DNA of 36,926 nt, taken from NCBI GenBank assembly GCA_945877005.1, contig CAMCQL010000002.1:1-36926 (forward strand). The letters run 5' to 3'. The translations under genes were made by a program, and so were the position numbers. The notes under the pieces were generated by a model. It was not told the origin of the DNA. It worked only from the letters and a program-made list of their open reading frames with translations, and made no database searches. This document shows positions 1 to 8,703 of this stretch, one piece after another; positions within the stretch are counted from its first letter, which is position 1, and every line of letters begins with the position of its first letter. This DNA comes from Chryseobacterium gleum. Lineage in GTDB: Bacteria; Bacteroidota; Bacteroidia; Flavobacteriales_D; Crocinitomicaceae.

Positions 1-372
1 TATGGAATTGGATGCGGAGTATCAGAAACATTCGAATCTGGGCACTTTATAATTGCGACTGAAGTAGGCAAAGAATATGTTGAAGCAACGCTCAATGAAA
101 TAAAATTTGAAATTGAACGTTTACAACAAGAAGAAGTTGAAAGTGATGAATTGACACTTGTAAAAAATTATTTACTTGGGCAATTACTAAAAAGCGCGGA
201 CGGACCAAATGCAATGACGGATTTATTTATTGGGGCATTCAATCAAGGTAAAGATTTATCTTTTTATCAAGATGTAATAAATAGAATTAATACTATCACT
301 TCAGAAGAATTAAAATTAACAGCAATAAAATATTTAAACTGGGAAAATTTGACAATTGTTACCGCTGGCTAA
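1..372 (+). CDS. M16 family zinc peptidase (insulinase/processing peptidase type), C-terminal fragment
   Basis: The reading frame is open from the first base of the window, so the gene's 5' end is missing and only the last 123 residues are visible. They match the end of the inactive C-terminal half of bacterial M16 peptidases. The visible landmarks are YGIGCGVSETFESG, then TEVGKEYVEAT, a KNYLLGQLLKSADGP helix and the closing NLTIVTAG strand. In this family the N-terminal half carries the HxxEH zinc site, which lies outside the window, so catalytic competence cannot be judged. Bacteroidota often carry such proteins as periplasmic or outer-membrane-associated peptidases. The stop lies 7 bases before the next gene, so the two are probably co-transcribed. 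The internal ATG at 151 is not the true start, because conserved sequence continues upstream of it. Confidence 0.85.
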   Translation, partial: YGIGCGVSETFESGHFIIATEVGKEYVEATLNEIKFEIERLQQEEVESDELTLVKNYLLGQLLKSADGPNAMTDLFIGAFNQGKDLSFYQDVINRINTITSEELKLTAIKYLNWENLTIVTAG

Positions 373-379
373 TTAAACT

Positions 380-2386
380 ATGAAATCATTTATTGTATCT
401 TTCATTGTTTTACTTATAGTTTCACCTTTGTTTTCTCAAGGGAATTCAAAAAGAAACTGTGAAATAAACGCACCTAAAAGTGTATGTACAAATTATGACT
501 TAATCGATAGTTCAGTAACCTTGTCATGGGGAGAAATTAAAAACCCACTTTCAAATTACGCTAAAACTGAATTGCGATCCATAGAGAATGGTTTAATCAA
601 AACTACAAACGATATTACGATTCGCTCTACCTTAGTTACCAAAGAATATTTTTACGATCATTTCTATTTACTGATTTATTCTACTTGTAGCAATTCATTT
701 TATTCAAGCGATACAATACAAACCTTAACATTTTCTTTAACTAATCCATCAGATGGAACCGCCGTACTAAGATGGTCCGAAAAAAAAAGTTTATCAAACT
801 ATATTATAGAAAAATCAAAATCAACCCAACCTTGGGAAGTATTATCGACTGCAACATCCCTCGAATTTATAGATACAATAACAGCTTGTTCACCCACTAA
901 TTTCTCCTATCGAATCAAGCTAAATGAACAAGGATGCACAACACAAACTACAGGACTAACAGGTGTATTCAAAGATTTAATAGCGCCTTTTCCTCCAGAA
1001 TTTTCTGCAATCACCTATGATACAGCAAAAACTGGATTGTTCATCCGATGGAAAAAAAATCAATCTAAAGATATAGCAGGAGTGATCCTTTATAAAATTG
1101 AAAACAATCAAGCAATTACACTATCCGTTATTAATTCTCCAACAAACAACGAAATCAACCTACCCTCAACAGACATCAAAAACCCGTTTTCATATTCAAT
1201 TGCTGCATTTGATTTTTGTCCTTCTAGTGCTCCTCCAGCTCCTCAAACTTCAGCGAAACAAACACAAATTCATCGACCAATGTTTTTGCAGAACACTTAT
1301 AACATTTGTGAAAAACAAATAAAATTATCTTGGACCAATTATGTCGGATGGGAAGAGGTAACTAGCTATAGGATATTCTTTAAAAAAGAATCTGAAAACA
1401 AATGGAAATTAATTGACTCTACCCTAAATCAATTTTACAACTATACAGCAGAACCAGATAAAAGCTATCAATTTATAATAGAGGCAAAAGGAACAAAACA
1501 AGAAAAAGCATTTTCAAATAGTATTTATCAATTTTCGCATTCTCCCCAACAACCAAGTTTCAATTATTTGAATTATGTGAGCATTGAAAATGCAAAAGTT
1601 AAAATCAGTCACAAAATTGAAAGCAATTATGCAACAAATATTCAAGTAGAAAAGAAGAATGAAAAAGGAAAATTCGTTATAATTTCAAAGAGAAAAATAA
1701 ATACTGATGAAATCGTTTTTTATGATTCATTAGCAGACCCAAATTACAATAGCTTCACTTACAGAACACAAGCTTTTGATAGCTGTCTTCAACCTCTGAA
1801 TTATACTGAGGAAATAAATACCATTCAATTAAAGATTGAACCAAATGAAATGGAAGTAAACAACTTATTTACACCAACTAATTATCTAACATGGAATAAT
1901 TACGTTGGAAAATCGAACAATGTTATTTATTATGAAATATATAAAAACGATAATTTAACACCTATAGCGAGGGTATCAAGCAATCAATTATATCATTATG
2001 ATTACATCTACTTTCTTTCTGAAACTCAAAACACAAATTGCTACACCATTAAAGCGATAGAAAACAATAGTGATTCCAAAAGTAATTCGAATACTGTCTG
2101 TATCACCACACCACCAAAATGCTTTATCCCAAATACATTTGTGCCATCTGGTTTTAATAAAGTTTTTAAACCTGAAATAAACTTATACAATATAGAAAGT
2201 TACAGAATGTCAATAATGGACAGATGGGGACAGCTTATATATGACTCGAAAGAATACCATGAAGGATGGAATGGGAAAAATGGAGGATTTGACGCACCTA
2301 TAGGGTCTTATATGTACATCATACAATTCAAAGACAGCAATGAAAAAGAATACACTTATAGAGGATTTATAACTTTACTTAGATGA
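380..2386 (+). CDS. T9SS type B sorting domain (gliding motility-associated C-terminal domain) cargo protein with FN3-like repeats
   Basis: This is a 668-residue secreted protein. Residues 1-19 form a signal peptide ending near LFSQG. The body (about 30-575) is made of several beta-rich, fibronectin type III-like segments, recognisable by recurring patterns such as VTLSWGEI, AVLRWSEK, IKLSWTNYVGWEE and TWNNYVG, with cysteines spread through the segments. Residues 581-668 are a classic type B T9SS C-terminal domain, with FIPNTFVPSG, MDRWGQLIYDS, GWNGKNGG, APIGSYMYIIQF and the closing YRGFITLLR. Known family members are exported through the type IX system and released or anchored at the cell surface. 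The individual function is unknown. The stop overlaps the next start in an ATGA arrangement, suggesting translational coupling. Confidence 0.9.
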   Translation: MKSFIVSFIVLLIVSPLFSQGNSKRNCEINAPKSVCTNYDLIDSSVTLSWGEIKNPLSNYAKTELRSIENGLIKTTNDITIRSTLVTKEYFYDHFYLLIYSTCSNSFYSSDTIQTLTFSLTNPSDGTAVLRWSEKKSLSNYIIEKSKSTQPWEVLSTATSLEFIDTITACSPTNFSYRIKLNEQGCTTQTTGLTGVFKDLIAPFPPEFSAITYDTAKTGLFIRWKKNQSKDIAGVILYKIENNQAITLSVINSPTNNEINLPSTDIKNPFSYSIAAFDFCPSSAPPAPQTSAKQTQIHRPMFLQNTYNICEKQIKLSWTNYVGWEEVTSYRIFFKKESENKWKLIDSTLNQFYNYTAEPDKSYQFIIEAKGTKQEKAFSNSIYQFSHSPQQPSFNYLNYVSIENAKVKISHKIESNYATNIQVEKKNEKGKFVIISKRKINTDEIVFYDSLADPNYNSFTYRTQAFDSCLQPLNYTEEINTIQLKIEPNEMEVNNLFTPTNYLTWNNYVGKSNNVIYYEIYKNDNLTPIARVSSNQLYHYDYIYFLSETQNTNCYTIKAIENNSDSKSNSNTVCITTPPKCFIPNTFVPSGFNKVFKPEINLYNIESYRMSIMDRWGQLIYDSKEYHEGWNGKNGGFDAPIGSYMYIIQFKDSNEKEYTYRGFITLLR

Positions 2387-2679
2387 AACTATCGACAAAA
2401 ACCATAATTAACCTAGCAACAACAGAAGGTATTTCATATTTAGCGTTATTTATAACAATGCCTTTGAAATACATGTATAAAATAAACTCACCAAATAAAA
2501 TTGTCGGTTTATTACACGGTTTATTATTTATAGCATATATTCTTGCAATATTTATCTATGCAAGAAAATCAAAACTACCATTTAAAAAAGAAGCTAAAGC
2601 ATATTTGGCTTCATTAATACCATTCGGAACATTTTTTATCACTTCTAATTATTTAACTGAACATGGATTTAAGAAATAG
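2383..2679 (+). CDS. DUF3817 family small membrane protein
   Basis: This is a 98-residue integral membrane protein. It shows the DUF3817 signature pattern: EGISYLALFITMPLKYM near residues 11-27, KIVGLLHGLLFIAYIL in the middle and LASLIPFGTFFI near the C-terminus. Three hydrophobic helices are visible. The biochemical role of the family is not known. It starts inside the stop codon of the upstream T9SS cargo gene and its last 17 bases overlap the start of the ComB-like gene, so it is embedded in a tightly coupled transcription unit. Confidence 0.8.
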   Translation: MKLSTKTIINLATTEGISYLALFITMPLKYMYKINSPNKIVGLLHGLLFIAYILAIFIYARKSKLPFKKEAKAYLASLIPFGTFFITSNYLTEHGFKK

Positions 2680-3394
2680 AGTCGAAGTTTGTTTTACACC
2701 CGGTGAATACGAATATTTTAAGAACGAGTTTGAAATTGTTGTAGTAATAGATGTACTTAGAGCTACATCAGCAATCTGCACAGCATTTGAATATGGTATT
2801 AAAAGCATAATTCCAGTTAGAAGTATCGAGGATGCATTGCGTTATAAAGAAAAAGGATATTTAGTTGGTGCTGAAAGAAAAGGCGAAATTGTAAAGGGAT
2901 TTGATTTTGGAAACTCACCTTTTAGCTACATGAATCCAAAGTTTAAAGGACAGGAAATAGTACTAACGACTACAAACGGCACAAAATCATTAGATGTTGC
3001 TAAAGATGCGGAAACAGTCGTAGTAGGTTCGTTTCTAAATCTTAATTATTTAAATGAATGGCTGTTACAAAGCAAAAAAAACATACTTTGTTTATGTTCA
3101 GGATGGCAAGATAAATTTAACTTGGAAGACACCATATGCGCAGGAGCAATTTGTGAATATTTGATTTCATCAGGAGAATATACATCGACAGAAGATTCTT
3201 CAATTGCTGCAAAATATTTATTTAAATCTGCAGAAAAAAACAATTTAGGTTATCTCAAATCAAGTTCACACAGAAGAAGATTAAAAAATTTAAATTTAAA
3301 TGAAGACATAAAATATTGTCTTACTCCCAATCAAACCAATGTAATTCCAATCCTCATTGATGGGAAATTAATTAAAATTGAAACTGTTGAATAA
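2663..3394 (+). CDS. comB: 2-phosphosulfolactate phosphatase family protein (ComB-like)
   Basis: This is a 243-residue protein of the ComB family, whose characterised member hydrolyses 2-phospho-3-sulfolactate to sulfolactate in the archaeal coenzyme M pathway. Visible family motifs are VVIDVLRATSAICTA at residues 27-41, GAERKGE near 69-75, GFDFGNSP at 79-86 and TTTNGT at 102-107. LCSGWQDKFNLEDT with the following CAGAICEYL lies in the middle. No signal peptide is seen, so it should act in the cytoplasm. Bacteroidota do not make coenzyme M, so the physiological substrate here is uncertain; another sulfonate or phosphoester is possible. It overlaps both neighbours by 17 bases. The family assignment is firm and the reaction less so. 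Confidence 0.85.
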   Translation: MDLRNRVEVCFTPGEYEYFKNEFEIVVVIDVLRATSAICTAFEYGIKSIIPVRSIEDALRYKEKGYLVGAERKGEIVKGFDFGNSPFSYMNPKFKGQEIVLTTTNGTKSLDVAKDAETVVVGSFLNLNYLNEWLLQSKKNILCLCSGWQDKFNLEDTICAGAICEYLISSGEYTSTEDSSIAAKYLFKSAEKNNLGYLKSSSHRRRLKNLNLNEDIKYCLTPNQTNVIPILIDGKLIKIETVE

Positions 3395-4301
3395 AAAAAG
3401 ATTCAAAATAATAATCGTATTAATAATTGCCTTTTCTACTCTAAGTTGGGGGTTTTACGGACATAAAAAAATTAACAAACACGCCGTTCTTATTCTACCA
3501 TCACCACTCATTAACATTTATAAAAAAAACATAATTTTCATTACGGAGCATTCTGTTGATGCCGACAAAAAAAGATATTCCATTGAAAACGAAAAATACA
3601 ATCATTATATAGACATCGACTCTTATAACTTGCCAATAGATAGCATCCCCCGAAACTGGCAAAAAGCTAACGAGCTGTTCAATAAAGATAGTATATTAAA
3701 ACATGGTATATTGCCTTGGAATATCCTATTTGTTAAATATTTATTACAAAAAGCATTTGAAGAAAATAATCTTGAAAAAATTTTGCAATTATCTGCAGAC
3801 TTGGGACATTATATAGGAGATTTACATGTTCCATTACATACAACAAAGAATTATAATGGACAACTTTCAAATCAACATGGAATACATTCATTATGGGAAA
3901 GTAGAATGGTTGAACTTTATTCGAATGAATGGAATCTATTTACCGGTCAAGCAACATATATTGAAAAACCAACAGCAATCATATGGGAAAGATTAAAAGA
4001 ATCAAACAAGTTAACCAAACAAGTATTTGAATACGAAACTGAGGCGTCGAATATAACTACAAATAAATTTGCATATGAAACTGTCAATCAACAAGTAAAA
4101 AAAGTCTACTCTCAAGAATTTTGTAAAAACTACAAAAAAATGATTGAAAAAATGATTGAAAACAGATTAAAGTTAGCAATAACTCTTACTGGTTCTATAT
4201 GGTATACATGTTGGGTAGATGCAGGACAACCTGAAATAAAACAAAGAAAAATAAAAAATAAAGAAAAATCTGTAGCTATTGAAGATGAATGTAATCATTA
4301 A
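3378..4301 (+). CDS. Zinc-dependent phospholipase C / S1-P1 nuclease superfamily protein, secreted
   Basis: This is a 307-residue exported protein. Residues 1-23 form a signal peptide ending in STLS, so Trp24 would become the mature N-terminus, as this superfamily requires. All nine trinuclear-zinc ligands can be placed: W24, H29, D61, H76, H144, D148, H154, H170 and E174. The spacings W to H (+5), D61 to H76 (+15) and H144-D148-H154 equal those of P1 nuclease. The last ligand is glutamate, as in Bacillus cereus phospholipase C, rather than aspartate. The substrate (phospholipid or nucleic acid) cannot be decided from sequence. No ATG is available upstream of the signal peptide, so I use TTG at 3378; TTG at 3387 is an alternative. 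The first 17 bases overlap the comB-like gene. Confidence 0.82.
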   Translation: MKLLNKKRFKIIIVLIIAFSTLSWGFYGHKKINKHAVLILPSPLINIYKKNIIFITEHSVDADKKRYSIENEKYNHYIDIDSYNLPIDSIPRNWQKANELFNKDSILKHGILPWNILFVKYLLQKAFEENNLEKILQLSADLGHYIGDLHVPLHTTKNYNGQLSNQHGIHSLWESRMVELYSNEWNLFTGQATYIEKPTAIIWERLKESNKLTKQVFEYETEASNITTNKFAYETVNQQVKKVYSQEFCKNYKKMIEKMIENRLKLAITLTGSIWYTCWVDAGQPEIKQRKIKNKEKSVAIEDECNH

Positions 4302-4370
4302 ACACTTAAAGTAATGAAATTGAGTACTAAAACCTTAAACTTAAAATAACATTAAAAAAATAAAAAACAG

Positions 4371-4399
4371 TTGTTGTTTAAAACAAATAATTATATTTG
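4371..4399 (+). promoter_or_regulatory. Bacteroidota-type promoter of the OmpA-family gene
   Basis: A perfect -7 element, TATATTTG (matching TAnnTTTG), lies at 4392-4399. A TTG at 4371-4373 sits at about the right distance for the -33 element (18-base gap). Transcription would begin near 4405, giving a leader of about 20 bases before the ATG at 4428. The sequence between the boxes contains the palindrome TTGTTT-A-AAACAA (4374-4386). Confidence 0.6.
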
Positions 4400-4427
4400 C
4401 ATAGAAATTTGAAACAAATAAATTAAT

Positions 4428-5744
4428 ATGAAAAAAATTATCCTTTCAGTTAGCTTACTTCTTTTGGGCAATGCATACGCTCAAGATACCAAGTTTAACA
4501 AGTTAGCAATTGATGCTAATATTGGAATTAACAACGTAATGACACCACGTAATACAAATGGATATGGAGAACTCGGTGGCATGGATAGGCTAAAAAATTT
4601 ATCGTTAAATATTAGTGGTAGATATAATTTTAGCAACAAATTTGGAGCTGGACTCTATTTAGGTTACAGTTCTATTCCTAATGTTAAAGATGATAACAGC
4701 TCTACATTCATTACTGTGAGTACACAAGGCGTAATAAATTTAAGTAATTTATTAGGTTTTGAAAGCATATTAAACAATAAATTAAGAGTATTAGCTCATG
4801 CAGGTCCTGGAATAGGTTCATTGACTAATTCTAAAACTAAAGGAAGAGATATGATGCTTTTAGTTACACTTGGTTTAACCCCTCAATTTAAAATTAATGA
4901 CAAATTATCTTTAAATTTAGAATTCCAAGCAATTGCAACATACTTACAAAACAGAAGATGGGACTTTAATTCAAAATCGCCAAGTAGAGATGGTGTGATG
5001 GCTCAAGCAACAATTGGAGTTTCATACTACGCTTTTGGACCTAACAAAGATAAAGTACACGCTGATTGGTATTCTGAAGAATCAGACATTGAAAACAAAT
5101 TAACTGAATTAAAAAATAAAATTGCTGCAGCTGAAGCTAAATTAGTAGATACTGATAAAGATGGTGTTGCTGATTATTTAGACGTAGAACCAAATACTCC
5201 TGAAGGATCAATTGTTAACACTAAAGGTCAAAGAATCGTTGATATGGATGGTGATGGCATTTTAGATACTGAAGATTATTGTCCTACTGTTAAAGGTACA
5301 TTAGAATTTAAAGGTTGTCCAACTGGATTTTCAGCTTCTGTTGAAGTAAAAGAAGAAACTTCTGATGAAGTTAATAATCTACCAGCTGAATTAGCTACAA
5401 AATTCAAAAATTTAACTGGTGATGTATTGTTCACTTTAAATTCTGATAAAGTTAAACCAGCATACCAAAAAACATTAGTTAAACTTGCTAAACAGCTTAA
5501 TGAAAATAAAAACATTAAAGTTACTATCAACGGACATGCTGATAATGTTGGTGAAGAAGGTGTAAACAACACTATCTCTGAAAACAGAGCTGTGAATGTA
5601 AAGAATATTCTTGTTAGTAACGGAGTTGATGCAAGTAGAATTTCTACTAAAGGATTCGGTGACAAAAAACCAAAAGAATCTAACGATACTGAAAAAGGTA
5701 GAAATGCAAATAGAAGATCTGAAATTATCACTACAATAAAATAA
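4428..5744 (+). CDS. OmpA-family outer membrane protein with thrombospondin type 3 repeats
   Basis: This is a 438-residue protein. Residues 1-18 are a signal peptide ending in NAYA before QDTK. Residues 19-205 have the alternating pattern of an eight-stranded outer membrane beta-barrel. Residues 215-240 look like a short coiled linker. DTDKDGVADYLD (from 241) and DMDGDGILDTEDYCP (from 272) are calcium-binding thrombospondin type 3 repeats. Residues 325-438 are an OmpA peptidoglycan-binding domain with NGHADNVG (368-375), Asp372 and Arg387 in the diaminopimelate-binding positions, and GRNANRRSEI at the end. It most likely tethers the outer membrane to the cell wall and may be abundant. It has its own promoter and is followed by a strong terminator, so it appears monocistronic. 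Confidence 0.92.
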   Translation: MKKIILSVSLLLLGNAYAQDTKFNKLAIDANIGINNVMTPRNTNGYGELGGMDRLKNLSLNISGRYNFSNKFGAGLYLGYSSIPNVKDDNSSTFITVSTQGVINLSNLLGFESILNNKLRVLAHAGPGIGSLTNSKTKGRDMMLLVTLGLTPQFKINDKLSLNLEFQAIATYLQNRRWDFNSKSPSRDGVMAQATIGVSYYAFGPNKDKVHADWYSEESDIENKLTELKNKIAAAEAKLVDTDKDGVADYLDVEPNTPEGSIVNTKGQRIVDMDGDGILDTEDYCPTVKGTLEFKGCPTGFSASVEVKEETSDEVNNLPAELATKFKNLTGDVLFTLNSDKVKPAYQKTLVKLAKQLNENKNIKVTINGHADNVGEEGVNNTISENRAVNVKNILVSNGVDASRISTKGFGDKKPKESNDTEKGRNANRRSEIITTIK

Positions 5745-5763
5745 TTTATTACTTTTGAATGTG

Positions 5764-5793
5764 AAGGGATGCCAATGGTATCCCTTTCTTTTT
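5764..5793 (+). terminator. Rho-independent terminator after the OmpA gene
   Basis: A 10-bp stem (AAGGGATGCC pairing with GGTATCCCTT, one G-T wobble) closes a three-base AAT loop. It is followed by a T-rich run (TTTCTTTTT). It lies 20 bases after the OmpA stop and before the capD-like gene. Confidence 0.85.
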
Positions 5794-5808
5794 GAATAAA
5801 ATTCAGAT

Positions 5809-7674
5809 ATGCTGCCTAAAATAAAAACCCCGAGATGGGTAATTCTTATTTGTGATGCAATGATTTCATCTATTGCATTATTAATCAGCTTTTTTATAAG
5901 ATTTGATTTAAACTTTGGTTTATTAAAACAAGAATTTTGGGATAATTCGTTAAATGCGTATTTTGCGTATATACTAATTAAAATTTCAGTATTGTATGCA
6001 TACAAAATTCACCAGGGTTTAATAAGATACACATCCTATTTGGATGTGGTTAGATTATTTTACGCCTCAGTTACATGTACATTTGTGTTTTTTTTAGCAA
6101 GTGTTATAAGATATAAAGGGATTGATAATCAATACTTATTACCACTCTCTATATTAATCATTGAATTTTTTATAAGTTTCTCAATGCTTATTATTTTTAG
6201 GTTTGGGGTAAAATTAATCTTTATAGAAACCCAACCAAAAAATGGTGAGAAATCAAATGTTTTAATTTATGGTGCAGGTGTATCAGGATTAATAACAAAA
6301 AGAACAATAGATAAAGACCAAAAAAGCAGCCTAGAAGTCAAAGGATACATCGACGATAACGAAAAAATAATCAATACGCGTATTCAAGGAATTAAAATAT
6401 ACAGCAGTAAAAACTTAAGTAATCTAATCGTTAAATACGATATTAAAAAAGTTATAATAGCAATTCAGACGCCTGATTATGAAAACAAAAACAAAATTCT
6501 TGAAACATGTTTGGAATATTCTGTAGAAGTACTTCAGGTACCCAGTTCTAAAAAATGGATTAATGGAGATTTTAGCACATCACAAATTCGAACAATTAAA
6601 ATTGATGATCTATTAGGAAGGAATCCTATATATCTAGAAAAGGAAATTGTAAGGCAAGATGTGAAGAATAAAATTATTTTGGTTACAGGTGCTGCAGGAT
6701 CAATAGGAAGTGGAATTGTAAAACAACTATCAACTTTTCAACCGAAAAAAGTAATTCTATTAGATCAAGCAGAATCAAATTTATATGAACTAGAGCAAGA
6801 ATTAAAATACAATCACAGCGATTTAAATTTTTCAATCGTAGTAGGCGATATCTGTAATAAACAAAGAATGATACGATTATTTGATTACTTTAAGCCAGAT
6901 TACGTATTTCACGCTGCAGCCTACAAACATGTTCCTTTAATGGAAGATAATCCATCAGAAGCAATATACACGAATGTTTATGGCACAAAAAACATAGTAG
7001 AACTTTCAGTGAAGTATGAAGTTAAAAAATTTATATTTGTCTCAACAGATAAAGCTGTAAACCCAACGAATGTAATGGGTGCATCAAAGAGAATTGCTGA
7101 AATACTAATTCAAACCCAAACAAATTCAAACACTAAATTTATTACAACTCGTTTTGGAAATGTTTTAGGATCTAACGGTTCTGTCATTCCACTTTTTAAA
7201 AAACAAATTGAGCAGGGTGGTCCAGTTACAATTACTGATGAAAGAATAACTAGATACTTTATGACAATTCCAGAAGCATGCCAACTAGTTCTTGAGGCAT
7301 GCTCAATGGGTAATGGAAGCGAAATATATGTATTTGATATGGGAGAATCTGTTAAAATCATTGATCTTGCAAAGAAAATGATAAAACTATCTGGTCTTGA
7401 AATAAATAAGGACATCGAAATAAAAATTACAGGATTAAGACCTGGAGAAAAATTATACGAAGAATTACTTGCATCAGATGAGAACACAAAACTAACTCAC
7501 CATCCTAAAATACTAATCGCATCGGTTAGAAAGAACGACTCGAATGTTGATGAAAAAATCAATCAACTTATTCAATTATATTATAATCAAAATAATATAG
7601 AAATTGTAAAATTGATGAAAGAACTAGTTCCTGAATACATTAGTAATAACTCAGAATATTCTAAACTCGATTAA
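5809..7674 (+). CDS. CapD/FlaA1/WbpM-type membrane-bound nucleoside-diphosphate-sugar dehydratase/epimerase
   Basis: This is a 621-residue polysaccharide biosynthesis protein. Residues 10-135 contain four transmembrane helices. Residues 148-270 form a first Rossmann-like domain with GAGVSG at 155-160. Residues 288-600 form the catalytic short-chain dehydrogenase domain with TGAAGSIG at 293-300, HAAAYKHVPLMEDNP near 368-382, STDKAVNPTNVMGASKR at 412-428 and RPGEKLYEELL at 544-554. The usual YxxxK dyad is MxxxK (Met423, Lys427), as expected for the long UDP-GlcNAc 4,6-dehydratase group including WbpM. Such enzymes make deoxyamino sugars for O-antigen, capsule or glycoprotein glycans at the inner membrane. 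The MORN gene follows after two bases and is probably co-transcribed. No glycosyltransferase cluster is adjacent. Confidence 0.9.
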   Translation: MLPKIKTPRWVILICDAMISSIALLISFFIRFDLNFGLLKQEFWDNSLNAYFAYILIKISVLYAYKIHQGLIRYTSYLDVVRLFYASVTCTFVFFLASVIRYKGIDNQYLLPLSILIIEFFISFSMLIIFRFGVKLIFIETQPKNGEKSNVLIYGAGVSGLITKRTIDKDQKSSLEVKGYIDDNEKIINTRIQGIKIYSSKNLSNLIVKYDIKKVIIAIQTPDYENKNKILETCLEYSVEVLQVPSSKKWINGDFSTSQIRTIKIDDLLGRNPIYLEKEIVRQDVKNKIILVTGAAGSIGSGIVKQLSTFQPKKVILLDQAESNLYELEQELKYNHSDLNFSIVVGDICNKQRMIRLFDYFKPDYVFHAAAYKHVPLMEDNPSEAIYTNVYGTKNIVELSVKYEVKKFIFVSTDKAVNPTNVMGASKRIAEILIQTQTNSNTKFITTRFGNVLGSNGSVIPLFKKQIEQGGPVTITDERITRYFMTIPEACQLVLEACSMGNGSEIYVFDMGESVKIIDLAKKMIKLSGLEINKDIEIKITGLRPGEKLYEELLASDENTKLTHHPKILIASVRKNDSNVDEKINQLIQLYYNQNNIEIVKLMKELVPEYISNNSEYSKLD

Positions 7675-7676
7675 AA

Positions 7677-8702
7677 ATGGTCAAATATCTATTTTCATTA
7701 CTTATTTACCTAAGCACACAACATTTAATCTCACAGATACAAGTTAAACCATCAAGCTGTTTAAATAAATCACCAAAAAAAGGAAAATATTTTGAGTGGG
7801 AATGTGGTAAATTAGCAGGTGTTGTAGATTGTAATGTGAAATTAGAATACGATGATAGAGCGAAGCTATATTTGTCAAGTACAGGAGGTAAGCCATATAC
7901 CGGTACCTGTGAAACATGTTTTGAAAATGGAATTAGAGAACGAAAAATATCATTTGTAAATGGAAAAGAAGTTGGTACTGATACTACTAAATATTTATCA
8001 GGATGTCCAATGGTAATTAGACACCATGTTGAAGGTTACGAAAATGGACGTTGGACCTATTTTTATGACTCAACAAATATAATTGCATGGGAAATGGATT
8101 TTTTATTAGGACAAAAACATGGGAAACATATCTATTATAATCGAAAAGGTGATACTACCTTACTTGAAACGTACAAACATGATCAATTAAATGGAGTAAA
8201 ACGTATTTTCTACTCAACAGGTAAAGTACATAGAGAAATACATTACACAAAAGGTCAGCTTGATGGTCAATTTACAGTGTTAAATAAAGAAGAAAAAGTA
8301 ATCGAAAAATTAAATTATTCACTGGGTAAAAAAAATGGAGTATTTTCCTATTATTATGATGATGGTACATTATTAAAAACAGAAACGTGGACCGATGAAA
8401 TGAAAAATGGTCCTTTTATCACCTATTATTACCAAGGGTTTGTACAAATTTCTGAAAATTGGAAAAAGGGTGTGAAAAATGGAGTTTTTGAAGAATACTA
8501 TAATAATAGAAGATTAAAACTAAAAACTATTTATAAAAAAGGGGAGATTATAGAAGAGCATGAATTTAATGAAAAAGGTAAAGAAATTAGAACCTTCCCT
8601 GAAATCATAAAAGAAGAAACTGAAAATGAAGATGATGAAATCGAGCTTGAAAAAACTGATAAACCAAAAAAGAAAAAAAGAAAAAATAAAGACGAAGAAT
8701 AA
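7677..8702 (+). CDS. Exported MORN-repeat variant protein (YwqK-like)
   Basis: This is a 341-residue protein with a probable N-terminal signal sequence (residues 1-19). It contains a series of MORN-variant repeats from about residue 70 to 300. Typical units are GQKHGKHIYYNRKGD, GQLDGQFTVLNKEEK, GKKNGVFSYYYDDG, EMKNGPFITYYYQG and GVKNGVFEEYYNNRR, each about 22-25 residues with a G-x-x-x/N-G core followed by aromatic residues. The N-terminal part has several cysteines, including CETCFENG. The C-terminal 45 residues are charged, rich in Glu and then Lys. Database names such as 'YwqK family antitoxin' are often attached to this repeat, but nothing here indicates a toxin-antitoxin role. MORN-variant proteins are common in Bacteroidota and their function is unknown. 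It converges on the next gene with a one-base gap. Confidence 0.8.
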   Translation: MVKYLFSLLIYLSTQHLISQIQVKPSSCLNKSPKKGKYFEWECGKLAGVVDCNVKLEYDDRAKLYLSSTGGKPYTGTCETCFENGIRERKISFVNGKEVGTDTTKYLSGCPMVIRHHVEGYENGRWTYFYDSTNIIAWEMDFLLGQKHGKHIYYNRKGDTTLLETYKHDQLNGVKRIFYSTGKVHREIHYTKGQLDGQFTVLNKEEKVIEKLNYSLGKKNGVFSYYYDDGTLLKTETWTDEMKNGPFITYYYQGFVQISENWKKGVKNGVFEEYYNNRRLKLKTIYKKGEIIEEHEFNEKGKEIRTFPEIIKEETENEDDEIELEKTDKPKKKKRKNKDEE

Positions 8703-8703
8703 A

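Noticed and set aside
5276..6005. Two minus-strand open frames (151 and 176 codons) opposite the OmpA gene and the start of the capD-like gene
   Set aside because: They lie antisense to clearly conserved coding sequence, share no recognisable domain, and one crosses the strong terminator at 5764-5793.
7677..8702. Toxin-antitoxin system suggested by the common name of the MORN-variant (YwqK) repeat
   Set aside because: No toxin-like gene is adjacent and the protein has a signal sequence; the name is a database label for the repeat only.
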